Below, one piece after another: positions 25,474-35,640 of a stretch of 64,000 nt of DNA. The position numbers and the translations under genes were made by a program. Location of the stretch: contig CATQJL010000316.1 in assembly GCA_958299035.1 (NCBI GenBank), positions 29,205,441 through 29,269,440 on the forward strand. The letters run 5' to 3'. Every line of letters begins with the position of its first letter. The stretch's first letter is position 1. The stretch comes from Cylicocyclus nassatus. Taxonomy: Eukaryota; Nematoda; Chromadorea; Rhabditida; Strongylidae. The notes under the pieces were generated by a model. That model did no database searches. It was not told the origin of the DNA and saw only the letters and a program-made list of their open reading frames with translations.

Positions 25474-26754
25474 TGAGTACTGGCAAGAATAAGTAGATGC
25501 AGCTAACCGATGATGGACTATATGTCTCCAATAGGTTCCATCCGAATTCAACCAAGATTTTCCAAATAAAATCATGTATATTGTCATCTGCAGTACACCT
25601 ACACTAGCTCTGTAAAGCTGACAGATTCGATGGAGGTTAATTCTAGATCTAGCACAAAAGAAAACTCCTGAAGTGAGTTTGCCCCAGATGTGTGTCAAGC
25701 GGTCGTTAATGTGTTAACCAAACGGCTCATCAAAGAAGCGGTATGTCTTGCCTGGAACCAGCTTCGTCCTGCACTTTGTAACATTTATTTGACAGCATAT
25801 CAGGGCTTAAATGAGTTACGTTGAGAAAAGTTTTAGTAGTCGATTCAGAAACTTTGGGAAACTTGCACGGTTTCTCGAAGTCTGCTGTTTTCCTTTCAGT
25901 CCCGTTAAACAAAAAATTCCAGCTCAATCCGAACCTGCCTCAATTTGAAGATTCTTGATGAAGATCGGTAGCACACTGTTGTTTTGTAGCTAATTGTAAG
26001 AAAAATGTATGCAAAACAAATTCTATTTTTCTTACAGATGAGGTTTATTCTATATTATACCAAAAACAAACAAATTTCTAATTTCTGTTTCTATGTTTCG
26101 CTACGCAACACTCAATACTTATGCCTTATTTTTGTTTATTTTATGTGTTTGTCCCTATTTCTCAGCATTCCCTCAAATACGAAGTATTTCAGCTAATTAC
26201 TACTACTATTCACTGCATTTGATCATTTTCTAGGCAATACCTTACCCGTCTATCGATACGAGTTACAAATAACCGAAAATAATTTTTTTGCCACATGTGC
26301 TCTCCTAAAAGGGCTATTTTTTGAAAGATGAAAGAAGAATGAGTTTTGGCTTTGCAAACTCGCAATTTCCTAGAAAATTCCCGAGTATTTGTTTGCGGAA
26401 ATGCGTCTATACTGTATGAGTGTACTATGTATCGGGCATTATTTGATGATGGAGCAGACCACGTCGACTTTCGTTGTTTCAGATGTGATACAGGTGCATA
26501 AAATCTGAATCATTATAGTACTTCATACAGAAGTTTTCCTTGATTTTTTCGTCGTTGGATAAACTTCTCTCCAACTGGATAAGTCTGCAAGGTTCGACAC
26601 GCTTATAGAAGGAAAGGCTGGGCTTGTTAATAGTAGAACATGGTACAAACAGCCCTTGAAGCTGCCGATTTTCTAGAAAACAACTCCGTTCATTTTGACA
26701 GTTGACCCCTCTCTCAGTCAGTGCAGTTGGCCATAGTGCAGCCGTACACCTTAA
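25474..26754. other. No recognisable feature
   Basis: AT-rich. Open frames on either strand (for example minus 26479-26760) lack splice links, signal peptides or recognisable motifs. Confidence 0.4.
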
Positions 26755-27156
26755 AGACAATGTCTCGGCGGAAATTCGTCTTCTAGTTTTTTCACCTTTT
26801 GGAGCCTTTTCGTCATGAGGATTTCATATCTGGGCTTTTTAGCGTATGAAAATGGCGAAAGTGAGTTTTTTCAGAAGCTTTCCAATACTTTCCAAGTACG
26901 CAATCGCAATCGCAATAGCTTTCCAAGTACGCAATCGGTGGAAAACAGTGTAAGTGGGCGGGGACCAGAAACGGGGGAGGAGGGGCGTGAAAGACTTCCG
27001 GCGTATCTTCACTAAATGCGGACTTGGAAAACTTCGGAAAAACTCGTTCGCGTTATTTTCATGCTCTAAAAATCCCAGATATGGATTGCTCACGGCGCGA
27101 AGACTCCGAAAAAGTGAAAGATTGGAAAACGAAATTCTGACGAGACCTTGCCTTCA
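26755..27156. repeat. Foldback element
   Basis: Left arm (AATGTCTCGGCGGAAATTCG ... CATATCTGGG) is complementary, with mismatches, to the right arm ending near 27154 (CCCAGATATG ... GAGACCTTG). The overlapping open frames on both strands are products of the palindrome. Confidence 0.65.
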
Positions 27157-27541
27157 GTCAGTGATTTGCTGAGGACCTCGATTATAGAGTACAGCTAAAA
27201 CCAAAATTTGCAAGTTCAGTCATAGAAAAGTCATTTTCCTACGAGAAAAGCATAGACGCAAGCAAATGATATCTTTAGAAAGTAATCAAATGATTTTGCA
27301 AGGTCTGCTCTGAATGACGAATCTCCATAATTTTTCCATAATTTCCATAACTTCAGCACCATTATCTCATCTCGAATGGCCTTCGGCTGAAACGGCATTC
27401 TTCGTGAGTATTCGTATTCGCTCTTAACATACTATGCCAAAGTGCTCCTTTTTCATCAAGATTGGTGTACAAGTATGTAATGAGGACTACGCTGACACGT
27501 TCCAGTTCATAACAAGCTGTGTAAACTTACAAGCATATATG

Positions 27542-27708
27542 GTGCATCCGCCAGAATTGTTCCCATATAAACCATCAACGTGGCTGTCTTTCGATCAATT
27601 TAACATGTCAATTTCTAATGAGCGCTTAAGATTTGTGGAGTCAACGTATAAACGATCAAAAGGCAGCCACGTTGACGGTTTATATGGGAACAATTCTGGG
27701 GATGCACG
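27542..27708. repeat. Foldback element
   Basis: Arms GTGCATCCGCCAGAATTGTT and AACAATTCTGGGGATGCAC, each about 54 nt, with a centre of about 57 nt. Arms are nearly identical. Confidence 0.75.
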
Positions 27709-28610
27709 ATAAAACCAGGAAGGTGAAAATGAAGTGACGTATGAGCGCCTAACATATCTGATTATAATAATGCTACGTTTCAACCCATTCTTCTCTCCTC
27801 TCATGCTTCATTCACGCTGCATATTTTTAGATCGCACAGATAAACAAAATAATAAATTTGTATCAACTTGGGTACTTTTTTTGTTTTGAGCGAGGTAGAA
27901 CATCTTTCCAAACACTGCTGAAAAGTAAGCCTTCCCAGAATCTTTTCAAATCTTTAGTCAAAAAGTTCTCAATTACCAAATTTACATAGCTGGTTGGCAG
28001 ATGATTTGCTGCTTTTGCACATATTTAGTTTTGAAACTATCTCATCCAGAAAAGTCGAAAAAAAGAACTTAAAATGACTAAAAACGTTCCTGAGATTTTA
28101 TTAGAAGCGATTTAGCTCTGTGCTCGAATCCATATGAGTTTTCAAGAAGTGGATTGCAGCTGCTTGAAAGACTAGAGCGACACATTTTTTTTGCAACAAT
28201 CTGTCTTTTCTGAATTTTTGTTGATGTGAGTAGCTAACAAGGACAGATCATTGTGAAATTTGCGCTGCCTAGCAGTAGCTGCGTTGTACGCTGGTTTGGG
28301 ACTCCGTCTTTCCCAATGGGATAACTTTCAATAGTGGGAAAAGGATTCCATGTCGGTTTTGGCGTGCGCCTGAATAATAGACAGGTAAATACACTTTTTG
28401 TACGTAATAATCAAAATGAAAGTCATGAGATGCCTTGAAATGCTATTTTCAGTTAGCTATACTAATCCAATAAAAAAACCCTTGCGCCTCCTCACAAAAA
28501 ATTATGGATGGACAACAACAAAGAAATTTTATGAAGATTTTTATGCCAAACGAAATTATTCTTAGCCAACCTAATATTATCTGCAAGCCCAGGTAAATTA
28601 GCATTATCGC
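27709..28610. other. No recognisable feature
   Basis: AT-rich sequence with frequent stops; no inverted-repeat boundaries or exon signals that could be supported. Confidence 0.4.
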
Positions 28611-28853
28611 TTGAAATGTATGCTGTTGATGCTGTTAATGCGTCAACTTATAGTCATAGAAGTTGCTATCTCAAAAACGAAAACCAGAATCAAACAAGTA
28701 TTTCTTTCTCAGCAAGCACATTCCGGAGAATTTTACAAAAAGTCGAAGCCCAGATCGTGGACATGCGTTCAGACTGCTCTTAAGTCATCCTTGATAGAAA
28801 GCGCTAGATACGCTCAGGCAAGCGACTGCTTACACAGTTATACCAAACGATAA
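28611..28853 (+). CDS. Uncertain small open frame with leader-like N-terminus
   Basis: 80 codons. The first 20 residues are hydrophobic (MKCMLLMLLMRQLIVIEVAI), then a basic Ser/Lys-rich stretch with two cysteines. No acceptor lies close upstream, unlike the family genes, and the cysteine pattern does not match theirs. It may be chance; listed because of its place inside the gene-family cluster. Confidence 0.2.
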   Translation: MKCMLLMLLMRQLIVIEVAISKTKTRIKQVFLSQQAHSGEFYKKSKPRSWTCVQTALKSSLIESARYAQASDCLHSYTKR

Positions 28854-29106
28854 GGACATCTGAAGCAACCTATACCTAACCCCGGGTGTAATCGCCAAAC
28901 ATAGCAGTGTTGCAATGGAGTTCACCTCCACCTCCAGCAGCAAATGCGAATTTGACCTAACAAGGTTGCTGCATATGAAAGTTACAGTGATTTCATTCCT
29001 ATTTTGAAATCTCATCAATGTATTCGTTATTGCCAAAAATTCGCGTCTATCAGCAACATAATTAAAATGGTCCGCTGTCATCAGTGATGACACGATCAAT
29101 ATATTC

Positions 29107-29218
29107 CTCTACAAGCTGTTAATGTTCACACTTCTGATAGCTGTCGGGTCAAGAGGGGAGATTTCTCTAAAAGTCATCATTTTTCAACATAACTTAGAGT
29201 TAAGGGGGTTCTTTGAAA
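29107..29218 (+). pseudogene. Relic of secreted family (signal-peptide exon)
   Basis: In frame, CTC TAC AAG CTG onward reads LYKLLMFTLLIAVGSRG, closely resembling the leader of copies 1-3. The start codon position reads TTC in place of ATG, and the usual acceptor before it is missing. The frame continues about 20 residues beyond the leader region and stops. It lies 1.8 kb upstream of gene 3. Confidence 0.55.
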
Positions 29219-29263
29219 AATACCATACAAAATGCTCAAGCTAGCTAAGTAAACAAGCTGTTC

Positions 29264-29346
29264 AACAAGCTGTTAATTTTGCAGTTCTGGTAGCAGTGCA
29301 CGCCCGCAGCAGCAGCAGCGCCTCCCATATCACGATGCACTCATAA
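29264..29346 (+). pseudogene. Second relic of secreted family
   Basis: AACAAGCTGTTAATTTTGCA followed by GTTCTGGTAGCAGTGCAC would read KLLI..AVLVAVHA with one base slip, the family leader pattern. In the present frame it stops at TAG. After a short Ser-rich stretch comes a stop and ATAAATAATAAACG, resembling the 3' end of genes 2 and 3, as if the middle had been deleted. Confidence 0.4.
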
Positions 29347-29439
29347 ATAATAAACGTAACCGGGTCAGAAGTTTTCAATTTTTTGCAATTCTTGATATAC
29401 GTCTCCTTTTGCAGTGCATGGTTGGTTATTGGCTCGATT

Positions 29440-31567
29440 ACGGTTACTTCCTAGATCACAAGTCAGACGTGGCCCAAAACCCATGGAGATTGGAAGCTTA
29501 TCATGGCCATCGACCATAAACCATGTAGACATTTGCTGTAGGTGGAACTGCTGAACAAATGCACAATTATGAATTAATATAAAATTGAAGTTCTTTGGTG
29601 CTGTTGACATTATATAAAAAATTATTTATTCAGAGTAATGTTCTACGTGACAATGCTCACCGGCAGAAGAAATCGACGTTTTTTATTTTAACAAGGACTA
29701 TGTACGTTCAACAAAGCAACTGCGCAAATGCTATAGTCTAAAATATCCATATGTGTACACTTACAAGCATACAAATTCATAAAAGTGTAGGCAAACTGCA
29801 TAAACACAAGTCTAGTTTAGGCTACCCAATTTTTCATTAGCAAAATGTTTTGTACCTAAACGCAATCTTTCCCTGCTTCGCCATTTTTTCGAGCCCTGAC
29901 AACATCGAAATATATCTTTCCTTTGTTGTGTACGATAAAGGTATAGTCAATCAAGGAACGTAAAGTAATTATGTCTATGGCTTAACCACTATGTCACTTT
30001 CTTGCATTTTGCAGAATTATATTGAAAGCAAGTAAAATGATCAAAACCCACATCAGCCTCAAGCTTTTCCATAAATTTTTTTTACTTCATGTACTTTTTT
30101 TCTCAATGCAAAACATGAATCGCTAGTCGTGCACCACTTCAACAGCCGGAAATTTGCAACTGGGAATTTATCGCTTATCAAACTTGCATGAAATTTTAGC
30201 AACAGAAAACGATTAAAAAAATCTCAAAAAAGAATCCCTCCGAAGCAATGTTGATTTCCCCCACTGTAGGTTACACAAATGCACAAACATCTATCTGACA
30301 CCAGAAGCACGAAACTGACTCCGAAGAGTGGTCCATTCTTTTTTGGCCCAATGGCCGCCTTTACCAATTCGACTTTTCAGTACCAGAAGTTAGCAGAAGC
30401 TAGTACACGAACTGGGCTAAATTATTCCAAAGCGATTGTCTCTCTTCTAGGCTAGATAGTGACTTCGCTTTTGGCAATCTTCTTGAAAATTCTTATTGTA
30501 TTCCACAGTATTGAAGACTTAATGCTGATTTGTTTTCTACTAGTCATGAGCATCTAATGAGAAAAAGTTCTACAATTTATGCCTGTAACTTCAATAGCTT
30601 CAGAGACAGGGGCACTATCACGATCAAACCTGTGTGCCATTTTGGTGCACGCTGAATACAACTACATTTGCAAACAACGCCAATGTGACATTGTGTAGCT
30701 TCCTTCACAGATGCTGGTCATTTAGTGCACTTTCTTCATTAATTGAGAAAACCCCAACCCATCTACAATTTTTTACATAGTGTATGAATTCTGTGTTCTA
30801 AAATCATCTAAGAACAAAAGGGAAAAACTCCATAATTTTGATGTTTCGATAGATTTCGCCAATGTACTTGTTTCAACCACAATAATTTGCTTCTTTCAGT
30901 GAACAACATGCTCTGCAAGCTGCTTTTTGCGATTCTGGTATCCGTGTGCGGGGGCAATCCGAACGTTCGCGTTAAGATTATAGGCGATTCAGTGGCAAGT
31001 GCTCCCATATCTCCCATATCAGCTGGCAAAAATGGTGTCAGTAGTGTAGTGCAACCCCCTCAAAGTATCAGACCACCAATGCCTCATGGCTATTATCCCC
31101 GACCTCCACCACCGACGATCGATTCTCCCAGATTACCGTGCCCCCCGTTCGATTTACCTGACCCTTCGTGGCTCCCTATAGAAGTACTGGAACCATCTGG
31201 TAGTGATGAGGTTACCAAAAACTTGATTAAGCAGGTTAGAAGTTTGCTTCAACATCAACTGATTGCTGCTAATATTTCGCTTTACAGTGCCAGGTTGGAT
31301 GCTGGGCAGAACTCGATAATCTTCGGTTCTCCTGTAAAGTAATAGGTGACGATAAGGTGAAGAAATGGTACGTAAACTGCATGGAAGAGTGCTTCAAGTC
31401 AAAAGGGAAACATATTGACTTTGCATTGTGGCAAGCTCTCCCCACTAAATAAACCGTTGTTCGTAGTGTTAGTCATCTTTTTATAACAACCTCATTCGTA
31501 TCGAGGAGTTTAGATTAACTAGCACCAACAAATCGGTTTCAAAGCAAGGGAATGATGGACGCTTGTG
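29440..31567 (+). repeat. Tandem locus duplication, unit 3 (partial)
   Basis: Matches unit 2 from about 21225 to 23735 and unit 1 from about 6215 to 6990, in the same orientation. It includes a shared AT-rich block, the pre-gene region 30580-30899 (matching 22770-23100) and gene 3. It lacks the MITE at 21690-22386. Homology ends where the foldback element at 31568 begins. Confidence 0.85.
30908..31452 (+). CDS. Secreted cysteine-motif protein, family copy 3 (best model)
   Basis: Exons 30908-31234 and 31288-31452 join in phase 0 across a 53-nt GT...TTTACAG intron, giving 163 residues. Signal peptide about MLCKLLFAILVSVCG. The middle is Pro-rich (PRPPPPTIDSP region). The last exon reads CQVGCW, a third Cys, then WYVNCMEECFKSKG, ending LPTK; TAA overlaps the AATAAA signal (31448-31453). 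The acceptor TTCTTTCAG ends 8 nt before the ATG. The unspliced frame also stays open past the intron for a while, so a naive call gives a wrong C-terminus. No known family is recognised; secretion is inferred from the leader. Confidence 0.85.
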
Positions 31568-32060
31568 CTTACAAGGGAACGATACTCAATGTCCATGGCC
31601 TTTTGAGACGAGATGTATACCATTACACTCGTCCTCGAACGTTGATTCCAAATCTGACTTCCGTTTCTGCTAATCTTTTCTCGGAAAGAAGTTATGGAGG
31701 AATTTCGAGCCAACTTTGGCCGCCTAAGGGTATGGTCACCAGAACGGCCTCTACCGGCGCCACATTATTGTCTAGTGGTTAGTGTGATAGCCTCATAACT
31801 TGATGCAGGTGTAGGTTCATCCTTTTGTGTTTTTATTTTGCACTGCTTAAATCAAACTTGTTCGAGATTTGCTCAAGTTATGGTCATTGGATACATTTTA
31901 GCGCAAATAGTAATCATTTTTTTTCCAAATTTCCACATTTTTTGAAGACTAAGGGCGTTCAGTTAACTCGAAGATGCGAAAGGAAGTTTATTAAGGCAAT
32001 GCAAAATTGAAAAACAAGAAAAGATTCGAACCTACACCTGCATCAACTGACGAGCCAAAC
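31568..32060. mobile_element. Foldback element with tRNA-like arms, copy 1
   Basis: The left arm matches the arms of 35133-35830 in order, including the tRNA-like segment. The right arm returns in reverse complement from about 31900 and is cut short after the minus-strand box B-like GGTTCGAATC (around 32020-32035). It begins exactly where unit 3 homology stops. Confidence 0.65.
31766..31824 (+). other. tRNA-like segment (pol III box A/B pattern)
   Basis: TGTCTAGTGGTTAGTG resembles box A; GTAGGTTCATCC resembles box B with one base missing. A CTCATAA heptamer sits where an elongator tRNA-Met anticodon loop would, but stem pairing is poor. It is a degenerate tRNA-derived sequence and not a functional tRNA gene. 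Confidence 0.45.
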
Positions 32061-32172
32061 AGAATCACTTCAATACCACAGACTCTGAACTCCTCAAACA
32101 ACTTAATTCGAGAAAAATTCGCATTAAAAAACGAGTAACCATTGGTGAACAAGGAACACATGCCCTAGGGAC

Positions 32173-32205
32173 GGCCCACAAGGGGGTCCTACACCCTTGT
32201 GGGCC
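32173..32205. repeat. Perfect short hairpin
   Basis: GGCCCACAAGGG pairs with CCCTTGTGGGCC around a 9-nt loop. No T-tract follows, so it is not called a terminator. Confidence 0.55.
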
Positions 32206-32555
32206 ATACTTAGCCTGGTGATAGTAATGTGTAAGCTAGGCTGAAGCGTTTCCGATTTTTGAAAAGTCCTTCTTGCTATTTTCAAAGCCGCATTACTTTG
32301 GTTGGTACCCATCTGCTTTACCATTATGATCAGAGCACCATTCGATCGCTGGAGATACAAGCCCATCAAGGAAAGGGTGGTTTTCGTGATTAGTGCTTCT
32401 GGTGCCTTAATAACATGCCATCGTTTTCACCTATTCGCTCATTGAACAGTTAACACTCCTGATGCATTTTCTCAATGTACAGGGTGTCCCAAAAGTAAAT
32501 ACACATTTTCCACGTACTCTCATCTCGTAACCTGGGCATGTTGTATCGAATATGT

Positions 32556-32806
32556 GTAGTGCTGTTCTGCCAACCAGGTTGTTATGGTGGACCTTTATTG
32601 ACCTTACGTTTCGACAAATATCGTCTTCTTCGGAGGTCTCTAGTCCACCGTGGAGTCAGTAGTCCGCACGGAATTACTACTGACTCCAAGGTCCGCGGAC
32701 TACTGACTCCACGGTGGACTAGAGACCTCCGAAGAAGACGATATTTGTCAAAACGTAAGGTCAATAAAGGTCCACCATAACAACCTGGTTGGCAGAACAG
32801 CACTAC
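32556..32806. mobile_element. 251-bp near-perfect hairpin MITE
   Basis: GTAGTGCTGTTCTGCCAACC at the left and its exact complement at the right; arms of about 110 nt or more with very few mismatches. Open frames on the two strands encode almost the same peptide because of the palindrome. It is inserted inside the MITE at 32480-33970. Confidence 0.85.
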
Positions 32807-33369
32807 AGTAAGTACACACTTTTCAACCGCCATAATCTCTCTTCCCAATGGGCCTTTTTTTGCCAATCAAGCACCATTCTGTACAATAGGCTTCAACTCG
32901 GGTTTACAGTATTGAACAAAACACCGATCGCTCTTTGTTACCATAGGGTCACGGTAAGAACTTCCAACATATGTAACCACTGTGAAACATGCCATCTGAC
33001 AAAATTTTTTTCAAAAATCTGAAAAAAGTATACTAGGATTTTCGCGCACGCTGATTCCACTACACAACTTATTACAAATGTCTTCGGCTTTTTTGATTAT
33101 GTAATCACATTTCTGATAAATACTGGTAATTCGATTATTAGGATTTACCCGGGATAACTATGGAAAGAAGCAACACAGTAAGACGGAAATTTCATATCCG
33201 AAATTAGCGCCTTCCGTTACCACAGTATAAGAGTTTCTGGCTTGTTTGGTTTTGCTCCGAGGCAGAATGTGGCCTGAAATCCTTGTCGGAGTTCCTACTG
33301 TAATCCCACAGTAATAAAGAAAGATCGGTCGTTCGCTTGATACTGTAAATCCAACTCAGACAAATGACC

Positions 33370-33850
33370 GGAACTTCCGCAGAGCGCTTGCGGAAGTTCC
33401 GCCGGGTCACCTGCGGAAGTTCCGCGAACGTGCTGCGGAAGTTCCAAAATGAGGCCCTGCGGAAGTTCCAAAGAATGCCAACCACAACAGCAAAAGAGAA
33501 CACCGAAGCGAGAATTGAACCTCACTCTATTGACTGTGAGACCCACCTACTATCCTCTACGCTACGGCTGACATGTTTGATAATGCACTCTAGTTGTTGA
33601 CGAGGCAACATCACGAGACAACATATTCAAAGTCCTGCGGAAGTTCTGGCAGGCCAAAGTGCTGCGAAACCTCTGGCATTTTTCGGAATTCCCGCAGGAT
33701 TTTGAAGAAGGTTTTGCGGAAGTTCCGGTTTTCAACCAGTTTGGCATGAAAATCTCGCGGAAGTTCCGATTTTCAACGTTTTCATTTTTGCAATAGTGAA
33801 CAAAAATCTGCGGAACTTCTGCAAATTTGCCTTGTCCTGCGGAAGTTCCG
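33370..33850. repeat. Interspersed 12-mer array TGCGGAAGTTCC
   Basis: About ten copies or one-base variants: inverted near 33370, then direct near 33389, 33411, 33432, 33457, 33634, 33716, 33758, 33810 and 33837. Spacing is irregular and the intervening sequence is not repeated, so it is not an ordinary tandem repeat or CRISPR. The core GGAAGTTCC is a near-palindrome. Confidence 0.75.
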
Positions 33851-34635
33851 GTGATTTGTCTAAGAAGTTGAAGCCTCCTCTACAGAATGCTACTTGAAAA
33901 GCGGAAAAAGACACAATGGGAAAAGAGATATCAACGATTGAAAATTGTGTACTTACTTTTGGACACTCTGTATAATCTAGAATAAGTTGTCTTAGGTAAA
34001 GTTCTTTGCGGTCACCAAAATTGTGTAGAAAAACCTCTGAAGCTTATCAACAATTTATGTAGGCGTCATTAAAAGAAAATTTTCATTACCCAATGCGCGA
34101 GGTTTAATGATGACCCTCTCAGTTGCGCATACAACAAAGTGCCGGAAAGAGAACGAACTTAGATTTTCTGTGTGGTCTTTTCTTTGTGGAAGACTTTCAG
34201 TTATGCCGCTAAGTCCAGAATTTTTCTTCGCTATGCGCGACTACCGTTTCTTGGGATAAAACAACTTGTACACTTTTTGTTTCTAGTCGTCATCCATAGG
34301 GGTGGCGCTGCTCAAATACTATTAGACTGACCCGAAAGTTCTTTCACTAATCCGACTTTCAGTGCAGGTTTCGGGTTTTTGGCAGCTCCACACAGAAAAA
34401 CTACAATTTGAGTACTCTACACTTCTATCTCTGCATAATTTGCAGAAAATTTCTAAAGACTATTGTAGAGCATGAATTTGCTTTTCGAATATAGCTGGAA
34501 TTGTGCAAATTTTTTAAAAAAGAAAGAGAAATTTGAATTTTCTGAATATGGTGTTAACGAAGTTTCGCGACAGCCTGGATTATACTATCATAAAAACCGT
34601 TTCCTGATATCCAGTTTGCAAAATATCTTTTTGAG

Positions 34636-34820
34636 ATGCGTTTGCTTTGTCGGATCCTCTCTAGCGTCGTTAAGAATTGGCAGAAACCAATCTGTAACAG
34701 TACAAGGAAAGCTAATCAGCAGGGGCCAACCGGCTTCCAACGTAAAAGTAAAGCTCTACGAAAGGGAATCCAGTTAACAAAGCTCTAGAAGGCAGCATTC
34801 ACTCAGATTCAGGATTCTGA
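34636..34820 (+). pseudogene. Transthyretin-like (TTR) family fragment, frameshifted
   Basis: Nematode transthyretin-like proteins are small secreted proteins. Here a leader-type start (MRLLCRILSS) is in one frame, and the mature start GRNQSVTVQGKLISRG then QPASNVKVKLYERE is in another. After a second slip, NKALEGSIHSDSGF completes the usual next segment. The motifs match the N-terminal third of the family (PF01060 type). The remainder of the domain is absent, and no splice donor rescues the frame. It is probably a dead fragment; sequencing indels could account for the slips but not for the missing C-terminus. Confidence 0.7.
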
Positions 34821-35318
34821 CATGTTGATGCTGTATAACAGCGAATCTCCGTAATTAAGTTATTACAATTCTCCTGCAAATGTTAGATTCTAAGACGAGA
34901 ATTTTGCTCCAAAGGTAAAAGCGGCTTAGGTGGCTCCGCCCATCAACATGGGTTGTCTGAAGATGATGAGCTTTAAAATAAGCCTTGTGGTAGGTAGAAA
35001 TGTCGAAAGTGTAATATCATGATGAAGGGTGTGTTTATGACAACTCTGGATACATCAAAAAAAAACGGCGGGGGTTGGAGAATTTTGACCGTTTTCATAG
35101 GTTTTTTTCTTCCAGATTCCTCTCATTTTGGCCTTACAAGGAAACGATACTCGGTGTCCGTGGCCTTTTGAGATGAGTTGTATATCATTACACTCGTCTT
35201 GGAACGCTGATTCCGAATCTGACTTCCGTTTCTGCTAATCGCTTTAAAAATGTTTTAAGGGATTGTGCGGGCTTTGGCTCTCCACTGAAATACGTTCGAC
35301 GCGGCAACACTTCCGGTG

Positions 35319-35382
35319 CGGTGTGGTCTAGTGGTTAGCGCGATAGGCTCATGAGTTGATGCAGTTGTAGGCTCGGATCCTT
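35319..35382 (+). other. tRNA-like segment, left arm
   Basis: TGTGGTCTAGTGGTTAGCGC fits box A well; GTAGGCTCGGATCC is a degraded box B. CTCATGA stands in the anticodon-loop position. The cloverleaf is incomplete. Confidence 0.5.
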
Positions 35383-35574
35383 TTGTGTTTTTCAGTTTTG
35401 CATTGCCTCAATAAACTTCTTTCGCATCTTCAAGCTAACTGGACGCCCTTACCCTTCAAAAAAAGTGGAAATTTGGAAAAAATTTACTATTTGCGTTAAA
35501 ATGTATCCAACGACCATAATTCAAGTGAATCTCGAACAATTTTAATTGAGGTAGTGCAAAACAAAAACACAAAA

Positions 35575-35640
35575 GGATTTGAACCTACACCTGCATCAAG
35601 TTATGAGGCTATCACACTAACTACTAGACTATAACATGGC
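35575..35640 (-). other. tRNA-like segment, right arm
   Basis: Read on the minus strand: AGTCTAGTAGTTAGTGTG (box A-like), CTCATAA in the anticodon-loop position, and GTAGGTTCAAATCC, a consensus box B. It mirrors the left-arm copy. Confidence 0.5.

Larger units (their letters stand above)
32480..33970. mobile_element. Mariner-like MITE, CAGGGTGTCCC ends, with nested insert
   Basis: The left end CAGGGTGTCCCAAAAGTAAA and right end TTACTTTTGGACACTCTG are flanked by TA. It is twice the size of 3098-3804, owing to the nested hairpin at 32556-32806 and an interior rich in a 12-bp repeat. No transposase frame. Confidence 0.7.

Noticed and set aside
31766..31824. Functional tRNA gene
   Set aside because: Box A and an anticodon-loop-like heptamer are present, but stems do not pair and box B lacks a base.
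32538..32866. Two opposed open frames with nearly the same peptide
   Set aside because: Produced by the palindromic hairpin element at 32556-32806.
33370..33850. CRISPR-like array of short repeats
   Set aside because: Spacing is irregular, the repeat is only 12 bp with one inverted copy, and the context is a eukaryotic MITE.
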